Counted from the first letter of the stretch, positions 1 through 9,059 are shown. The stretch is DNA of 35,655 nucleotides from Candidatus Methylomirabilota bacterium (GCA_026387775.1 JAPLLC010000072.1:1-35655); one strand, 5' to 3'. Notes: a model not told the origin generated them from the letters alone. Numbers and translations are program-made.

Positions 1-173
1 ATGGGCTGGAGCTTCCCGTCATCCGTCACCTTCCCGGGGCCCACGGCGATGACCTCGCCCTCCTGCGGCTTCTCCTTGGCGGTGTCGGGGATGATGATGC
101 CGCCCTTCTTGGTCTCTTTCTCTTCCAGGCGCTTCACCAAGATGCGGCCTTCCAGTGGCTCGAACTAATTCAT
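1..173 (-). CDS. groES: GroES co-chaperonin, N-terminal part, in-frame TAG at codon 3
   Basis: Read on the minus strand from ATG at 173-171, the frame gives M-N[21 protein letters not shown], then [18 protein letters not shown] and [14 protein letters not shown], which is typical GroES (10 kDa lid of the GroEL chaperonin). The gene runs off the left edge, where groEL would be expected. The ATG follows an AAAGGAG ribosome site by 9 nt and lies downstream of a CIRCE operator, so the start looks genuine. Codon 3 (positions 167-165) is TAG; one base change from AAG (Lys) would give a normal N-terminus. Alternative in-frame starts are TTG at 140-138, preceded by a GGAAGG, and GTG at 137-135; both would remove the first interface strand. 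A base error, a real nonsense mutation with restart, or amber suppression are all possible. Family identity is very secure; integrity is not. Confidence 0.85.
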
Positions 174-345
174 CGTCAGTCACTCCTTTCCACAAATGCG
201 GGAAATCGTCCCGCGTCAGCCATCCACGGCAAACCGAGTCTTGGGCAACTCCCTGCGGAGCGGTTGCCCGGGTTTGCCTGCCGCAACAATGACATTTGGG
301 GGGTGAGCCAGCCTCTGGCAGGTTGTTGCAGCCACCCTCTCGTTG

Positions 346-372
346 TTAGCACTCTACACTGCTGAGTGCTGA
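346..372 (-). promoter_or_regulatory. CIRCE operator (HrcA site) of groES
   Basis: The sequence reads TTAGCACTC-N9-GAGTGCTGA. This matches the CIRCE consensus TTAGCACTC-N9-GAGTGCTAA with one mismatch in the right arm. CIRCE is the binding site of the heat-shock repressor HrcA, usually in front of groESL or hrcA-dnaK. Here it lies about 170 bp upstream of groES and just downstream of the predicted minus-strand -10 box, where a bound repressor would block transcription. Its presence implies an hrcA gene elsewhere in the genome. Confidence 0.93.
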
Positions 373-380
373 TGAGTGGG

Positions 381-409
381 AATTTAGGTCATAAATGGGA
401 GATTTGCAA
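381..409 (-). promoter_or_regulatory. Predicted sigma70-type promoter of groES
   Basis: On the minus strand TTGCAA (409-404) is followed after exactly 17 nt by TAAATT (386-381). Each box matches its consensus at 4 of 6 positions. The CIRCE element begins a few bases downstream, around the expected transcription start, which is the usual arrangement for HrcA repression. This placement is the main support for the call. Confidence 0.5.
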
Positions 410-460
410 GGGAAAAAACTCGTCCGGGATACCCGGGGCCGTATTGGGCCATCATGGGGT

Positions 461-489
461 TTGCAACTCATTGGAATTCCTGCTAGATT
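461..489 (+). promoter_or_regulatory. Predicted promoter of alr
   Basis: TTGCAA (461-466) and TAGATT (484-489) are separated by 17 nt, each with 4 of 6 consensus matches. The expected start point near 496 leaves a leader of about 30 nt containing the alr ribosome site. It is divergent from the groES promoter and does not overlap CIRCE, so alr should be independent of HrcA. Confidence 0.45.
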
Positions 490-525
490 CTGCGATGTCG
501 ATGCAAGAGCCAGGAGGGGCGGGCG

Positions 526-1716
526 ATGCGCGAAACCCGGGCCGAGATTGATCTCGGCGCCATCAGGGAGAACGTCCGGCTTGCTTGCCAGCTGGCCGGC
601 CCGGCCGCCCAGGTGATGGCGGTGGTGAAGGCCGATGCCTACGGGCATGGCGCCGCTCCGGTTGCCAGGACCGCCTTGGCCGCCGGAGCTACCTGGCTCG
701 GCGTGGCGGTGCCCGAGGAGGCCGTCGTTCTCCGGGAGGCCGGAATCCCGTCCCGCATCCTGGTCCTGGGCCCGATCGCTCCGGAGCAGGCGGAGCTGGT
801 GGTCGACCACGGGCTGGATCAGTGCGTCTCGGATCCGGCCCAGGCCGATGCATTGGACCGAATGGCCAGGAGGCGGGGGCGGGTGGTCTCGCTTCACCTC
901 AAGGTGGAAACCGGCATGGGCCGCGTGGGTCTGCCGCCTCGGGAGGTGCGTCCGGCGGCGGACCACCTGGCCAGGCTGCCCGCGATCCGCCTGGCAGGAC
1001 TCATGACGCACTTCGCGGACGCCGATGCGGACGACCCGGCGTTCACGCAGGAGCAGATGGCCCGGTTCGAGGCGGCCGCCCAAGCGCTTCGCGAGGCGGG
1101 CATCGCCGTCCCGCTCCGGCATGCGGCCAACAGCGCCGCTCTCCTCTTGCACCCGGGGTCGCGGCTCGACCTGGTCCGGCCCGGGATCATGTTGTACGGG
1201 TGCCACCCGCGCGGGGCGCGGCGTCCGGATGACCCGGTCCTGCATCCGGCGCTCCGCCTGCGCACGGCCATCACGCAGGTGAAAGACGTGACTGCCGGGA
1301 GCAGTATCAGTTACGGACGCACCTTCACGGCGTCCCGCGACGTGCGGATCGCCACCATCCCGATCGGTTACGCGGATGGACTCCCGCGGCTGCTGTCCAA
1401 TCGCGGTCAGGCCCTGGTCCACGAGAGGCGCGCCCCCCTCGTCGGCCGCGTGTGCCTGGACATGACGATGCTGGATGTGACCGCGCTGCCCGGGGTCCGC
1501 GCGGGCGACGAGGCTGTCCTGATCGGCCGCCAAGGCGACGAGGAGATCACGGCCGACGAAGTCGCCGAGCTCGCCGGGACGATCGGCTACGAGATCCTCT
1601 GCCGCATCGGCCCCCGGGTGCCGCGGATCTATCGGCCCACAGATGCCGCGGGTGTGCCGCCGGCTGCGGCTTTCCCGCCAAAGCCGCTTGACAACCCTCG
1701 CGGGCCGCACCTATAG
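526..1716 (+). CDS. alr: Alanine racemase
   Basis: A 396-residue PLP enzyme converting L-alanine to D-alanine for peptidoglycan synthesis. The PLP-binding motif AVVKADAYGHG places the Schiff-base lysine at K35, and the second catalytic base is Y263 in SISYGRTF. The C-terminal beta-domain is complete, with PIGYADGLPR, GRVCLDMTMLDVT and the EITADEVAELAGTIGYEILC block. AGGAGG at 512-517 is 8 nt before the ATG, supporting this start. The length is normal for the family, with about 30 extra proline-rich residues at the C-terminus. Its last codons contain the promoter of the next gene. Its placement opposite groES has no obvious functional meaning. Confidence 0.95.
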   Translation: MRETRAEIDLGAIRENVRLACQLAGPAAQVMAVVKADAYGHGAAPVARTALAAGATWLGVAVPEEAVVLREAGIPSRILVLGPIAPEQAELVVDHGLDQCVSDPAQADALDRMARRRGRVVSLHLKVETGMGRVGLPPREVRPAADHLARLPAIRLAGLMTHFADADADDPAFTQEQMARFEAAAQALREAGIAVPLRHAANSAALLLHPGSRLDLVRPGIMLYGCHPRGARRPDDPVLHPALRLRTAITQVKDVTAGSSISYGRTFTASRDVRIATIPIGYADGLPRLLSNRGQALVHERRAPLVGRVCLDMTMLDVTALPGVRAGDEAVLIGRQGDEEITADEVAELAGTIGYEILCRIGPRVPRIYRPTDAAGVPPAAAFPPKPLDNPRGPHL

Positions 1717-1717
1717 T
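1688..1717 (+). promoter_or_regulatory. Strong promoter overlapping the alr stop codon
   Basis: A perfect TTGACA (1688-1693) and TATAGT (1712-1717, 5 of 6 matches to TATAAT) are separated by 18 nt. The -10 box contains the TAG stop of alr (1714-1716). Transcription would start near 1724, giving the nucleotidyltransferase gene a leader of about 55 nt. This is the best sigma70-type match in the left part of the window. Confidence 0.7.
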
Positions 1718-1778
1718 GCAGCGGAGAGCCGGTGGATGCCCCTCTCCGGACCTGTGGAGCCAACAGGAGGCCGGGCAC

Positions 1779-4292
1779 ATGAAAGCCGTGATCATGGCCG
1801 GGGGGTTCGGGACCCGTTTGCGGCCACTGTCCAACGCTATCCCAAAGCCCATGATTCCCATGGCCAACAAGCCCATGATGGAGCACATCGTGGACTTGCT
1901 CCGCCGGCACGGGATCACGGACCTCGTGACGTTGCTCCATTTCCAGCCCGCACTGATCGAGAACCACTTCCGGGACGGGTCGGCGTTCGGGGTGAAGATG
2001 ACGTACGTCTCCGCCGTCGAGGATTACGGGACGGTGGGGGCGGTGAAGAACGCGGCAGCCTGTCTCGGCGGTCCGTTCCTGGTCATCAGCGGCGACGTGC
2101 TCACCGACTTCGACCTGGGAGCGGCCATCGCCTTTCACCGCGACCGCAACGCGGATCTCACCATCCTGCTCACGCGGGTGGAGAACCCGCTCCAGTACGG
2201 CGTCGTCATCACCGAGCCGGACGGCCGGATCAGCCGCTTCCTGGAGAAGCCGACCTGGAGCGAGGTGTTCAGCGATACGGTGAACACCGGGATCTACGTG
2301 CTGGAGCCGTCCGTGCTGGACCTGATCCCTCCCCGGCGGGAGTTCGATTTCAGCAAGGACCTTTTCCCCCTGATGATGCGAGAGGGGCGGCGGCTCTACG
2401 GCTACGTGGCCGAGGGCTACTGGCGGGACGTGGGAGACCTGATGGAGTACCGCCTCGCCCATCAGGACATCCTTGCCGGACGGGTGCTGGTGCAGATCCC
2501 CGGGCGCAAGGTGGAGGGCCTGGACCATGCGATCTGGCTGGATGAAGGCAGCCGGGTGGATTTCACCGCGGGCCTCCGGGGGTCGGTCTTGATCGGGAAG
2601 AATACCCGGGTGGAGGCCAACGCGCGCATCACCAACAGCGTCATCGGGGACGACTGCGTGGTGGAGAACGGGGCGGTCATCACCGACTCCGTGCTCTGGA
2701 ACGAGGTCACCATCGGTCCGGGCGCGGCCCTGGCCGAGAACGTGGTGGGACGCGGCAGCGAGGTCAAGGCGCGCGCCCGGCTGTTCGAGGGAGCCCTGGT
2801 CAGCGATGCCTGCTGCATCGGCGAGGGGTCGGTGGTCAAGGCCGACGTCAAGGTCTGGCCCCATAAGCTGGTGGAGGACGGGGCCATCCTCTCGGCCAGC
2901 CTGGTCTGGGGCGACCGGTGGGCGCGCTCGCTCTTTGGAGCCTACGGCATCACGGGGCTGGGCAACGTCGAGATCACGCCCGAGTTCGCCGTCAAGCTGG
3001 GGGCCGCCTTCGGCGCCACGCTCAGGGAACACACGCTCGTCTGCACCAGCCGGGACCCGCACCGGACCTCGCGTCTCATCAACCGGGCCATCATCTGCGG
3101 ACTCCTCTCGGCCGGGGTGGACGTCCACGACCTGCGCGTCTCGCCCATCCCCGTGGTCCGCTATCAGATGGGCAAGCACGGGGCGGTGGCGGGGGTGCAC
3201 GTCCGGCGCTCGCCTTTCGAGCCCGCGCTGATCGACATCAAGTTCTTCGACGAGCGGGGGATGGACCTCGCCGCCGGCCGCGAGAAGGGGGTCGAGCGGC
3301 TCTTCTTCCGCGAGGACTTCCGTCGGGCCAAGATGGAAGACACGGGTCGACTCAGCTTCCCCGAGTACGACGTCGAGTATTATGAGGAGGGGATTCTGGG
3401 CTTCATCAACCAGGACGCCATCCGCGCCCGCGCCCCCAAGGTGGTGATCGACTACGCCTACGGCAGCGCCTCGACGATCTTCCCCCACATCCTGGGCAAG
3501 CTGGGGTGCGAGGTCATCGCGCTCAACGCCTACATGGACGAGGCCCGCATCGTCAAGACCGCCGAGGAGTTCCAGCAGTCGCTGAAACAGCTCTGCGAGA
3601 TCGTCCGCATTCTCGGCGCCGACCTCGGGTTCATGCTGGATGCCGGGGCCGAGAAGCTGTTCCTGGTGGATGACAAGGGCGATCTGATCTCCGACGAGCT
3701 GGCCCTGGCCGTCGTGGCCCTGTTGATGGCGCGGACACAGCCCGCCGGCACGATCGGGGTTCCCGTCACCGCCAGCGGCGTCCTGGAGGAGCTGGTCGCC
3801 CCGGGGGGATTCCGGGTGGCCCGGACCAAGATCGCGCCGCGCGCGCTGATGGAGACCGCGGCGCAAGAGGGCGTGGTCTTCGTCGGGGATGCCTTCGGCG
3901 GGTTTGTCTTCCCCGGATTCCAGCCGGCCTTCGACGCCATGCTGGCCACGCTCAAGATCCTGGAGATGCTCGCGCTGAGCGACCTCACCATGCACCAGGC
4001 GATCCGGCACGTCCCCCAGCGGGTGATGGTCCGCCATCAGGTCCCCTGCCCGTGGGAGCGGAAGGGGTCCCTGATGCGGACGCTGATCGAGGCCACCAAG
4101 CATGAGGACGTGGAGCTGGTGGACGGGGTGAAGGTCCACCTGGGGGCCGATTGGGCGATTCTCTATCCGGATCCGGACCGCCCCGTGTTTCACATCCTGG
4201 CGGAAGCGAGAACGCGAGCGCGGGCGGAGCAGATCGCCGAAGAGTATCGGGAGCGGGTGCAGAACTGGCTGGGACGCGAGGGCACGGCCTAG
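1779..4292 (+). CDS. Sugar-1-phosphate nucleotidyltransferase fused to a degenerate phosphomutase domain
   Basis: An 837-residue protein. Residues 1-235 form an NTP-transferase domain of the mannose-1-phosphate guanylyl-/glucose-1-phosphate-transferase type: MAGGFGTRLRPLS at 6-18, K23 in PKPM, and metal-binding D106 in SGDVLTD. Residues about 245-370 are left-handed beta-helix hexapeptide repeats. The remainder has the phosphoglucomutase/phosphomannomutase fold but its catalytic sites are changed. The phosphoserine loop TASHNP reads RRSPFEP (S478 aligns), the metal loop DGDADR reads DAGAEK (621-626), the GEESG loop reads GDAFGG, and the SGTEP loop reads DPDRP. The first half is probably active and the second probably structural or regulatory. 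AGGAGG at 1765-1770, 8 nt upstream, supports ATG 1779 over upstream in-frame starts. Similar long fusions are known from cyanobacteria and other phyla. The nucleotide and sugar cannot be decided from sequence. Confidence 0.85.
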   Translation: MKAVIMAGGFGTRLRPLSNAIPKPMIPMANKPMMEHIVDLLRRHGITDLVTLLHFQPALIENHFRDGSAFGVKMTYVSAVEDYGTVGAVKNAAACLGGPFLVISGDVLTDFDLGAAIAFHRDRNADLTILLTRVENPLQYGVVITEPDGRISRFLEKPTWSEVFSDTVNTGIYVLEPSVLDLIPPRREFDFSKDLFPLMMREGRRLYGYVAEGYWRDVGDLMEYRLAHQDILAGRVLVQIPGRKVEGLDHAIWLDEGSRVDFTAGLRGSVLIGKNTRVEANARITNSVIGDDCVVENGAVITDSVLWNEVTIGPGAALAENVVGRGSEVKARARLFEGALVSDACCIGEGSVVKADVKVWPHKLVEDGAILSASLVWGDRWARSLFGAYGITGLGNVEITPEFAVKLGAAFGATLREHTLVCTSRDPHRTSRLINRAIICGLLSAGVDVHDLRVSPIPVVRYQMGKHGAVAGVHVRRSPFEPALIDIKFFDERGMDLAAGREKGVERLFFREDFRRAKMEDTGRLSFPEYDVEYYEEGILGFINQDAIRARAPKVVIDYAYGSASTIFPHILGKLGCEVIALNAYMDEARIVKTAEEFQQSLKQLCEIVRILGADLGFMLDAGAEKLFLVDDKGDLISDELALAVVALLMARTQPAGTIGVPVTASGVLEELVAPGGFRVARTKIAPRALMETAAQEGVVFVGDAFGGFVFPGFQPAFDAMLATLKILEMLALSDLTMHQAIRHVPQRVMVRHQVPCPWERKGSLMRTLIEATKHEDVELVDGVKVHLGADWAILYPDPDRPVFHILAEARTRARAEQIAEEYRERVQNWLGREGTA

Positions 4293-4435
4293 CAGGCTGC
4301 TGAAAAAGGCCCACCTGCTGCGTTGGCACACTTGGGCACTCGTTGCGGCGTACCTGAAGTACGCCTGGACCCACCTGCGGTGGGTACCCCGCCCTTCGTG
4401 CGCCGCCTTGCATCTGGACCTTTTTGAGCAGCCTG
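4293..4435. repeat. Palindromic intergenic repeat, copy 1 (143 bp)
   Basis: The element begins with CAGGCTGCTGAAAAAGG and ends with its imperfect reverse complement CCTTTTTGAGCAGCCTG (4419-4435). Its centre is a second dyad, GCGTAC-N5-GTACGC (4348-4364). It starts on the base after the stop codon of the preceding gene. A related copy lies at 7712-7836. The stem followed by a T-run on either strand could act as a bidirectional terminator. No ORF is supported inside it. Confidence 0.85.
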
Positions 4436-4485
4436 GTCGGGGTCGGTTCCTCGTCCCGCGGGTGCGACGAGGGGCGGGATACACC

Positions 4486-5913
4486 ATGAGCGCGATCAAG
4501 TTCGGGACCTCCATGTGGCGGGGAATCATCGCCGAGGACTTCACCTTCACGGGTGTCCGAGCGGTTAGCCAGGCGATCGGGGAATACGTCCTGTCTCAGG
4601 ACCCTCGTGCCGGCGACCGCGGGATGGTGATCGGGTATGACACCCGGTTCCTCTCCGAGGCCTTCGCGGCCCAAGTGGCGAGGGTGATGGCGGCCCAGGG
4701 GATCATCGCGTTCCTGTGTGAGCGTGACACCCCGACGCCGGTGGTGGCCCACGAGATCCTCCGGCGCCACGCTGCCGGCGGCGTGATCGTCACCGCGAGC
4801 CAAAACCCGCCGGAATACAACGGGATCAAGTTCTCGGCGGCATGGGGCGGCCCCGCGCTGCCCGAGGCCACGCAGTGGATCCAGGAGCGGGCGAACCAGC
4901 TTCTGCTCGATCCCCGGGTGTGGGAGGTATCGTCGGGCGATGCCGAGGGCCGAGGCTTCATCGAGCGGATCGACCCGCGCCCCGCCTATCTGGATCGGGT
5001 GCGGAGCCTGGTGAGTCTGGAGACGATCCGCGAGGCGAGGCTCCGCGTGGTGGTCGACCCGCTCTACGGCTCCGCCCAGGGGTATCTGGATACCCTGCTC
5101 CGGGACGCCGGGTGCGAGGTCGCTGTGCTGCACGGCTTTCGGGACCCGAATTTCGGCGGCCGGTCGCCCGACCCGGCGGAGAACCAGTTACAGGAGCTGG
5201 CCTTCCAGGTGGTGGAGTCCTCGGCGCACCTGGGGCTGGCGACCGACGGGGATGCGGGCCGGTTCGGGCTGGTGGATGCGGACGGGTCGTTCCTGGAGCC
5301 GAACTACTTCCTCGGGATCCTGCTGCGCCACCTGGTGAAGACCCGCGGGTGGACCGGTGGCGCGGCCCGCTCCGTGGCGACCACCCACCTAGTGGACGCG
5401 GTGGCGCGCCAGATGGAGATCCCGATCTACGAGACGCCGGTCGGCTTCAAGTATATCGGCGAGCTGATCGCCAAGGACGCGATCGTGCTGGGCGGGGAGG
5501 AGAGCGCCGGTCTCTCGGTCAAGGGGCACGTCCCCGAGAAAGACGGGATCCTCGCCTGTCTGCTGGCGGTGGAACTGGTGGCGTCGCGCGGAGGAGCGCG
5601 CCTCAAGACGCTGCTCCAAGAGCTCTACGGAGAGGTCGGGACGTTCCTCACGAAGCGGCTCAACTACCGGCTGGAGCAAAGCGCCGTGGACGGCCTCGAG
5701 GATCGCCTGAAGCAGCCGCCCGGGAACCTGGCGGGCCTGGCGGTGATCGAGGTGAACCGCCTGGACGGCGTGAAGATGATCCTGGAGGACGGGAGCTGGC
5801 TGCTGTTCCGTGTCTCGGGGACGGAGCCGGTGGTTCGGCTGTACGCCGAGGCGGCGAGCCCGGAGCGGCTCGACCGCCTGGTGACGGCGGGGGAAAACTT
5901 CATCGGAAGGTGA
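4486..5913 (+). CDS. Phosphoglucomutase/phosphomannomutase family protein
   Basis: A 475-residue alpha-D-phosphohexomutase that would interconvert hexose-1- and hexose-6-phosphates for nucleotide-sugar synthesis. It has the four expected loops: TASQNPPEYNGIK with phosphoserine S105, metal loop DGDAGR (254-259), sugar loop GGEESAG (E338, E339, S340), and phosphate loop VSGTEP (S444-P448). Two deviations stand out: His of TASHNP is Gln106, and the third metal Asp of DGDADR is Gly258. ATG 4486 gives the normal N-terminus (MSAIKFGTSMWRGIIAEDF); in-frame codons further upstream lie in the palindromic repeat. It follows the fusion protein whose own phosphomutase domain is degenerate, so this is the likely working mutase of the pair. 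Hexose specificity is unknown. Confidence 0.88.
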   Translation: MSAIKFGTSMWRGIIAEDFTFTGVRAVSQAIGEYVLSQDPRAGDRGMVIGYDTRFLSEAFAAQVARVMAAQGIIAFLCERDTPTPVVAHEILRRHAAGGVIVTASQNPPEYNGIKFSAAWGGPALPEATQWIQERANQLLLDPRVWEVSSGDAEGRGFIERIDPRPAYLDRVRSLVSLETIREARLRVVVDPLYGSAQGYLDTLLRDAGCEVAVLHGFRDPNFGGRSPDPAENQLQELAFQVVESSAHLGLATDGDAGRFGLVDADGSFLEPNYFLGILLRHLVKTRGWTGGAARSVATTHLVDAVARQMEIPIYETPVGFKYIGELIAKDAIVLGGEESAGLSVKGHVPEKDGILACLLAVELVASRGGARLKTLLQELYGEVGTFLTKRLNYRLEQSAVDGLEDRLKQPPGNLAGLAVIEVNRLDGVKMILEDGSWLLFRVSGTEPVVRLYAEAASPERLDRLVTAGENFIGR

Positions 5914-7365
<1,452 letters not shown>

Positions 7366-7372
7366 GGAGACC

Positions 7373-7711
7373 ATGTTCCGCCCGCCCGACAGGGATCGGC
7401 CGTCGCCGTTCCGGCATCTGAGACTCGCCGTCGTCTTTCTCTTGGCGCTGGTCGTGGTCTCGGTGATGGGGAACCGGTCCCTGTTGCGCCTCTACCAGAT
7501 GCATCGGGATCAGGCCGCCCTGGAGCGCGAGATCGATCAGGTGACCTCTGCGAACGCCGCCCTGGCGGAGGAGGTGCGCGGACTGCGCACCGATCCCGCT
7601 AGGGTCGAGGCGATCGCCCGCGAGGAGCTGGGTCTGGTCAAGCCCGGAGAGTTGGTGTACGAGTTCCGATCCGTCTCTCCCACCCCGGCGCAGCCCGGGG
7701 GATCCCGCTAA
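7373..7711 (+). CDS. ftsB: FtsB/DivIC-family septum formation initiator
   Basis: A 112-residue bitopic membrane protein. Residues 1-15 are a short cytoplasmic arginine-rich tail, about 16-34 a single transmembrane helix (RLAVVFLLALVVVSVMGN), and 40-75 a heptad-type coiled coil (YQMHRDQAALEREIDQVTS and on). These are followed by DPARVEAIAREELGLVKPGE, the conserved motif of the FtsB/DivIC family. In other bacteria such proteins bind FtsL and FtsQ and help activate septal peptidoglycan synthesis. The position 7 nt downstream of eno supports the call and suggests cotranscription. The palindromic repeat begins on the base after its stop codon. Confidence 0.88.
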   Translation: MFRPPDRDRPSPFRHLRLAVVFLLALVVVSVMGNRSLLRLYQMHRDQAALEREIDQVTSANAALAEEVRGLRTDPARVEAIAREELGLVKPGELVYEFRSVSPTPAQPGGSR

Positions 7712-7836
7712 CAGGCTGCTGAAAAAGGCCCATCTGCGGCGTTGGCGCGCTCGCGCGGCGCTGCGACGTACGCGTAAGTACGTCTCGCACCTCGCATCGC
7801 GCGCCGCCTGGCATCTGGGCCCTTTTGAGCAGCCTG
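7712..7836. repeat. Palindromic intergenic repeat, copy 2 (125 bp)
   Basis: The left end CAGGCTGCTGAAAAAGG is identical to that of copy 1 at 4293, and the right end CCTTTTGAGCAGCCTG is one T shorter. The centre is GACGTAC-N6-GTACGTC (7765-7784). As in copy 1, the element starts immediately after a stop codon. The middle sequences differ between copies while base pairing is kept, which suggests selection on structure. Confidence 0.85.
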
Positions 7837-7894
7837 GGCGAAAACGGGTTATTCAGGATCTTGCTAAGATTCCGTACGGGGCGCGGAGGGGAAG

Positions 7895-8104
7895 ATGATT
7901 CGGTATGAGATCATCGTCTACTGGAGCAAAGAAGATCAGGCCTTCATCGCGGAGGTCCCTGAACTTCCCGGGTGTGCGGCGGATGGGGCGACCTATCAGG
8001 GGGCAGTCGCCAACGTCGAAATCGTCATCCGGGAGTGGATCGAGACCGCCAAGGAGTTGGGCCGCCCAATTCCCGAGCCGAAGGGACGCCTCGTCTTCGC
8101 CTAG
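7895..8104 (+). CDS. HicB-like protein, solitary
   Basis: A 69-residue protein with the HicB N-terminal fold: a strand-rich start (IRYEIIVYWSKEDQAFIAEVPELPGC), then ADGATYQGAVANVEIVIREWIETAKELGRPIPEP. HicB proteins of this short kind have a partial RNase H-like fold and pair with the RNA-binding toxin HicA, or stand alone. No HicA-sized gene is found next to it on either strand, and no C-terminal DNA-binding domain is present. GGAGGGG at 7885-7891 supports the ATG. Whether it has a toxin partner elsewhere, or another role, cannot be told. Confidence 0.8.
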   Translation: MIRYEIIVYWSKEDQAFIAEVPELPGCAADGATYQGAVANVEIVIREWIETAKELGRPIPEPKGRLVFA

Positions 8105-8230
8105 CCGGGTCGCGCCCCCCGCCTCACGTCGTCAAACAGCGCTCCGCAGAACGTATTCTGTGCGTATCGTAGTCGCCACCCGCGGCATCTAACGTCGCGG
8201 AATCTGATGGCTGTCTTCTTGAAATCCATC

Positions 8231-8259
8231 TTGACATCTAGATGTCTATACAATACAGT
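8231..8259 (+). promoter_or_regulatory. Promoter with dyad operator for the first GntR cassette
   Basis: TTGACA (8231-8236) and TACAGT (8254-8259) are 17 nt apart. The perfect 14-bp palindrome GACATCTAGATGTC (8233-8246) overlaps the -35 box, and GTCTATAC (8244-8251) fits the GTMTAKAC half-site pattern known for HutC-type GntR regulators. A regulator bound here would occlude RNA polymerase. The gene directly downstream encodes a HutC-type GntR protein, so autoregulation together with the ABC transporter operon is likely. Confidence 0.65.
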
Positions 8260-8282
8260 CCGCGGCATTCCTGGAGGCGAGA

Positions 8283-9059
8283 ATGGCCGCAGAGGATCGG
8301 TTTACCCCCAACTACTATCGGGTCGAAAAGTACCTGCGCGATCGTATCCAGAGCGGTGATCTGAAGCCGGGTCATCCGATCCCCCCTGAATCACAACTCT
8401 CCCAGCAATTCGGCATCAGCCGCATGACGGTCCGCCAGGCCCTCTCCCGCCTGGTGTTTGAAGGGGTGATCGTGCGCCAGCGGGGCCGGGGGAGTTTCGT
8501 GGCGGAGGCGCGATTCCAACACACGCACGTTTTCCCCAGCTTCGAAGAGGAGATGCAGGCGCGGGGCTCCAAGACGGCGAATCGACTGATCGCGAAGCGC
8601 ATCGAGCCCGCGGAGGGCAAGGTCGCCGTGAGTCTGGGGATTCCCGAGAACACCCCCGTCCTGGTGCTGGAACGCCAGCGGATCGTCGACGGGCAACTGG
8701 TCGGCTACGAGATCCGCTACTTTCCCCGCTGGATCGGAGATGCGCTGACGGAGGACGAAATCCACAACCAGCCCCTGGTCCCGGCCATGCGGCGGATCAT
8801 CGGGCGGGTCCATAGCCGGCTCCGCCTGCGCATCACCTCATCGGCGGCGAGGCCGCGCGAGGCGAAGTACCTCGAGATGAAGGTCGGCGCGCCGGTATTG
8901 GTCCGGGAAAACACCTGGTACGTGGATCCCGAGGGTCCCATCCAGTACGGCAAGTCGATCTATCGGGGGGACCGCTATCAGATGGACCTCGATTTCGCCT
9001 CCTGGCCCCACGGGCGCCCGGCCGTGACCGGCGGCGCGGGAGGCGGTGCGGACCGATGA
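8283..9059 (+). CDS. GntR-family transcriptional regulator, HutC/UTRA type (copy 1)
   Basis: A 258-residue regulator. The N-terminal winged helix-turn-helix spans about 10-80 (IPPESQLSQQFGISRMTVRQ followed by ALSRLVFEGVIVRQRGRGSFV), with a C-terminal UTRA ligand-binding domain (about 95-240) that senses a small effector, often a sugar, sugar acid or amino-acid intermediate. GGAGG at 8273-8277 fixes the start. It is closely similar over its length to the second regulator at 13740, including GYEIRYxPRxIG and DEIHNQPLVPA, so the two are paralogues. It heads the ABC-transporter/isomerase operon and overlaps the next gene by 4 nt (ATGA). The effector is unknown. Confidence 0.93.
   Translation: MAAEDRFTPNYYRVEKYLRDRIQSGDLKPGHPIPPESQLSQQFGISRMTVRQALSRLVFEGVIVRQRGRGSFVAEARFQHTHVFPSFEEEMQARGSKTANRLIAKRIEPAEGKVAVSLGIPENTPVLVLERQRIVDGQLVGYEIRYFPRWIGDALTEDEIHNQPLVPAMRRIIGRVHSRLRLRITSSAARPREAKYLEMKVGAPVLVRENTWYVDPEGPIQYGKSIYRGDRYQMDLDFASWPHGRPAVTGGAGGGADR

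Noticed and set aside
1629-4550. 973-codon open frame on the minus strand
   Set aside because: It lies opposite the fully recognised nucleotidyltransferase gene; its Arg/His/Pro/Gly-rich product has no family motif. Long antisense frames are common in GC-rich codon use.
8105-8282. Possible HicA partner for the HicB-like gene
   Set aside because: The gap holds no frame of about 55-70 codons with a start and ribosome site; it contains the GntR promoter instead.
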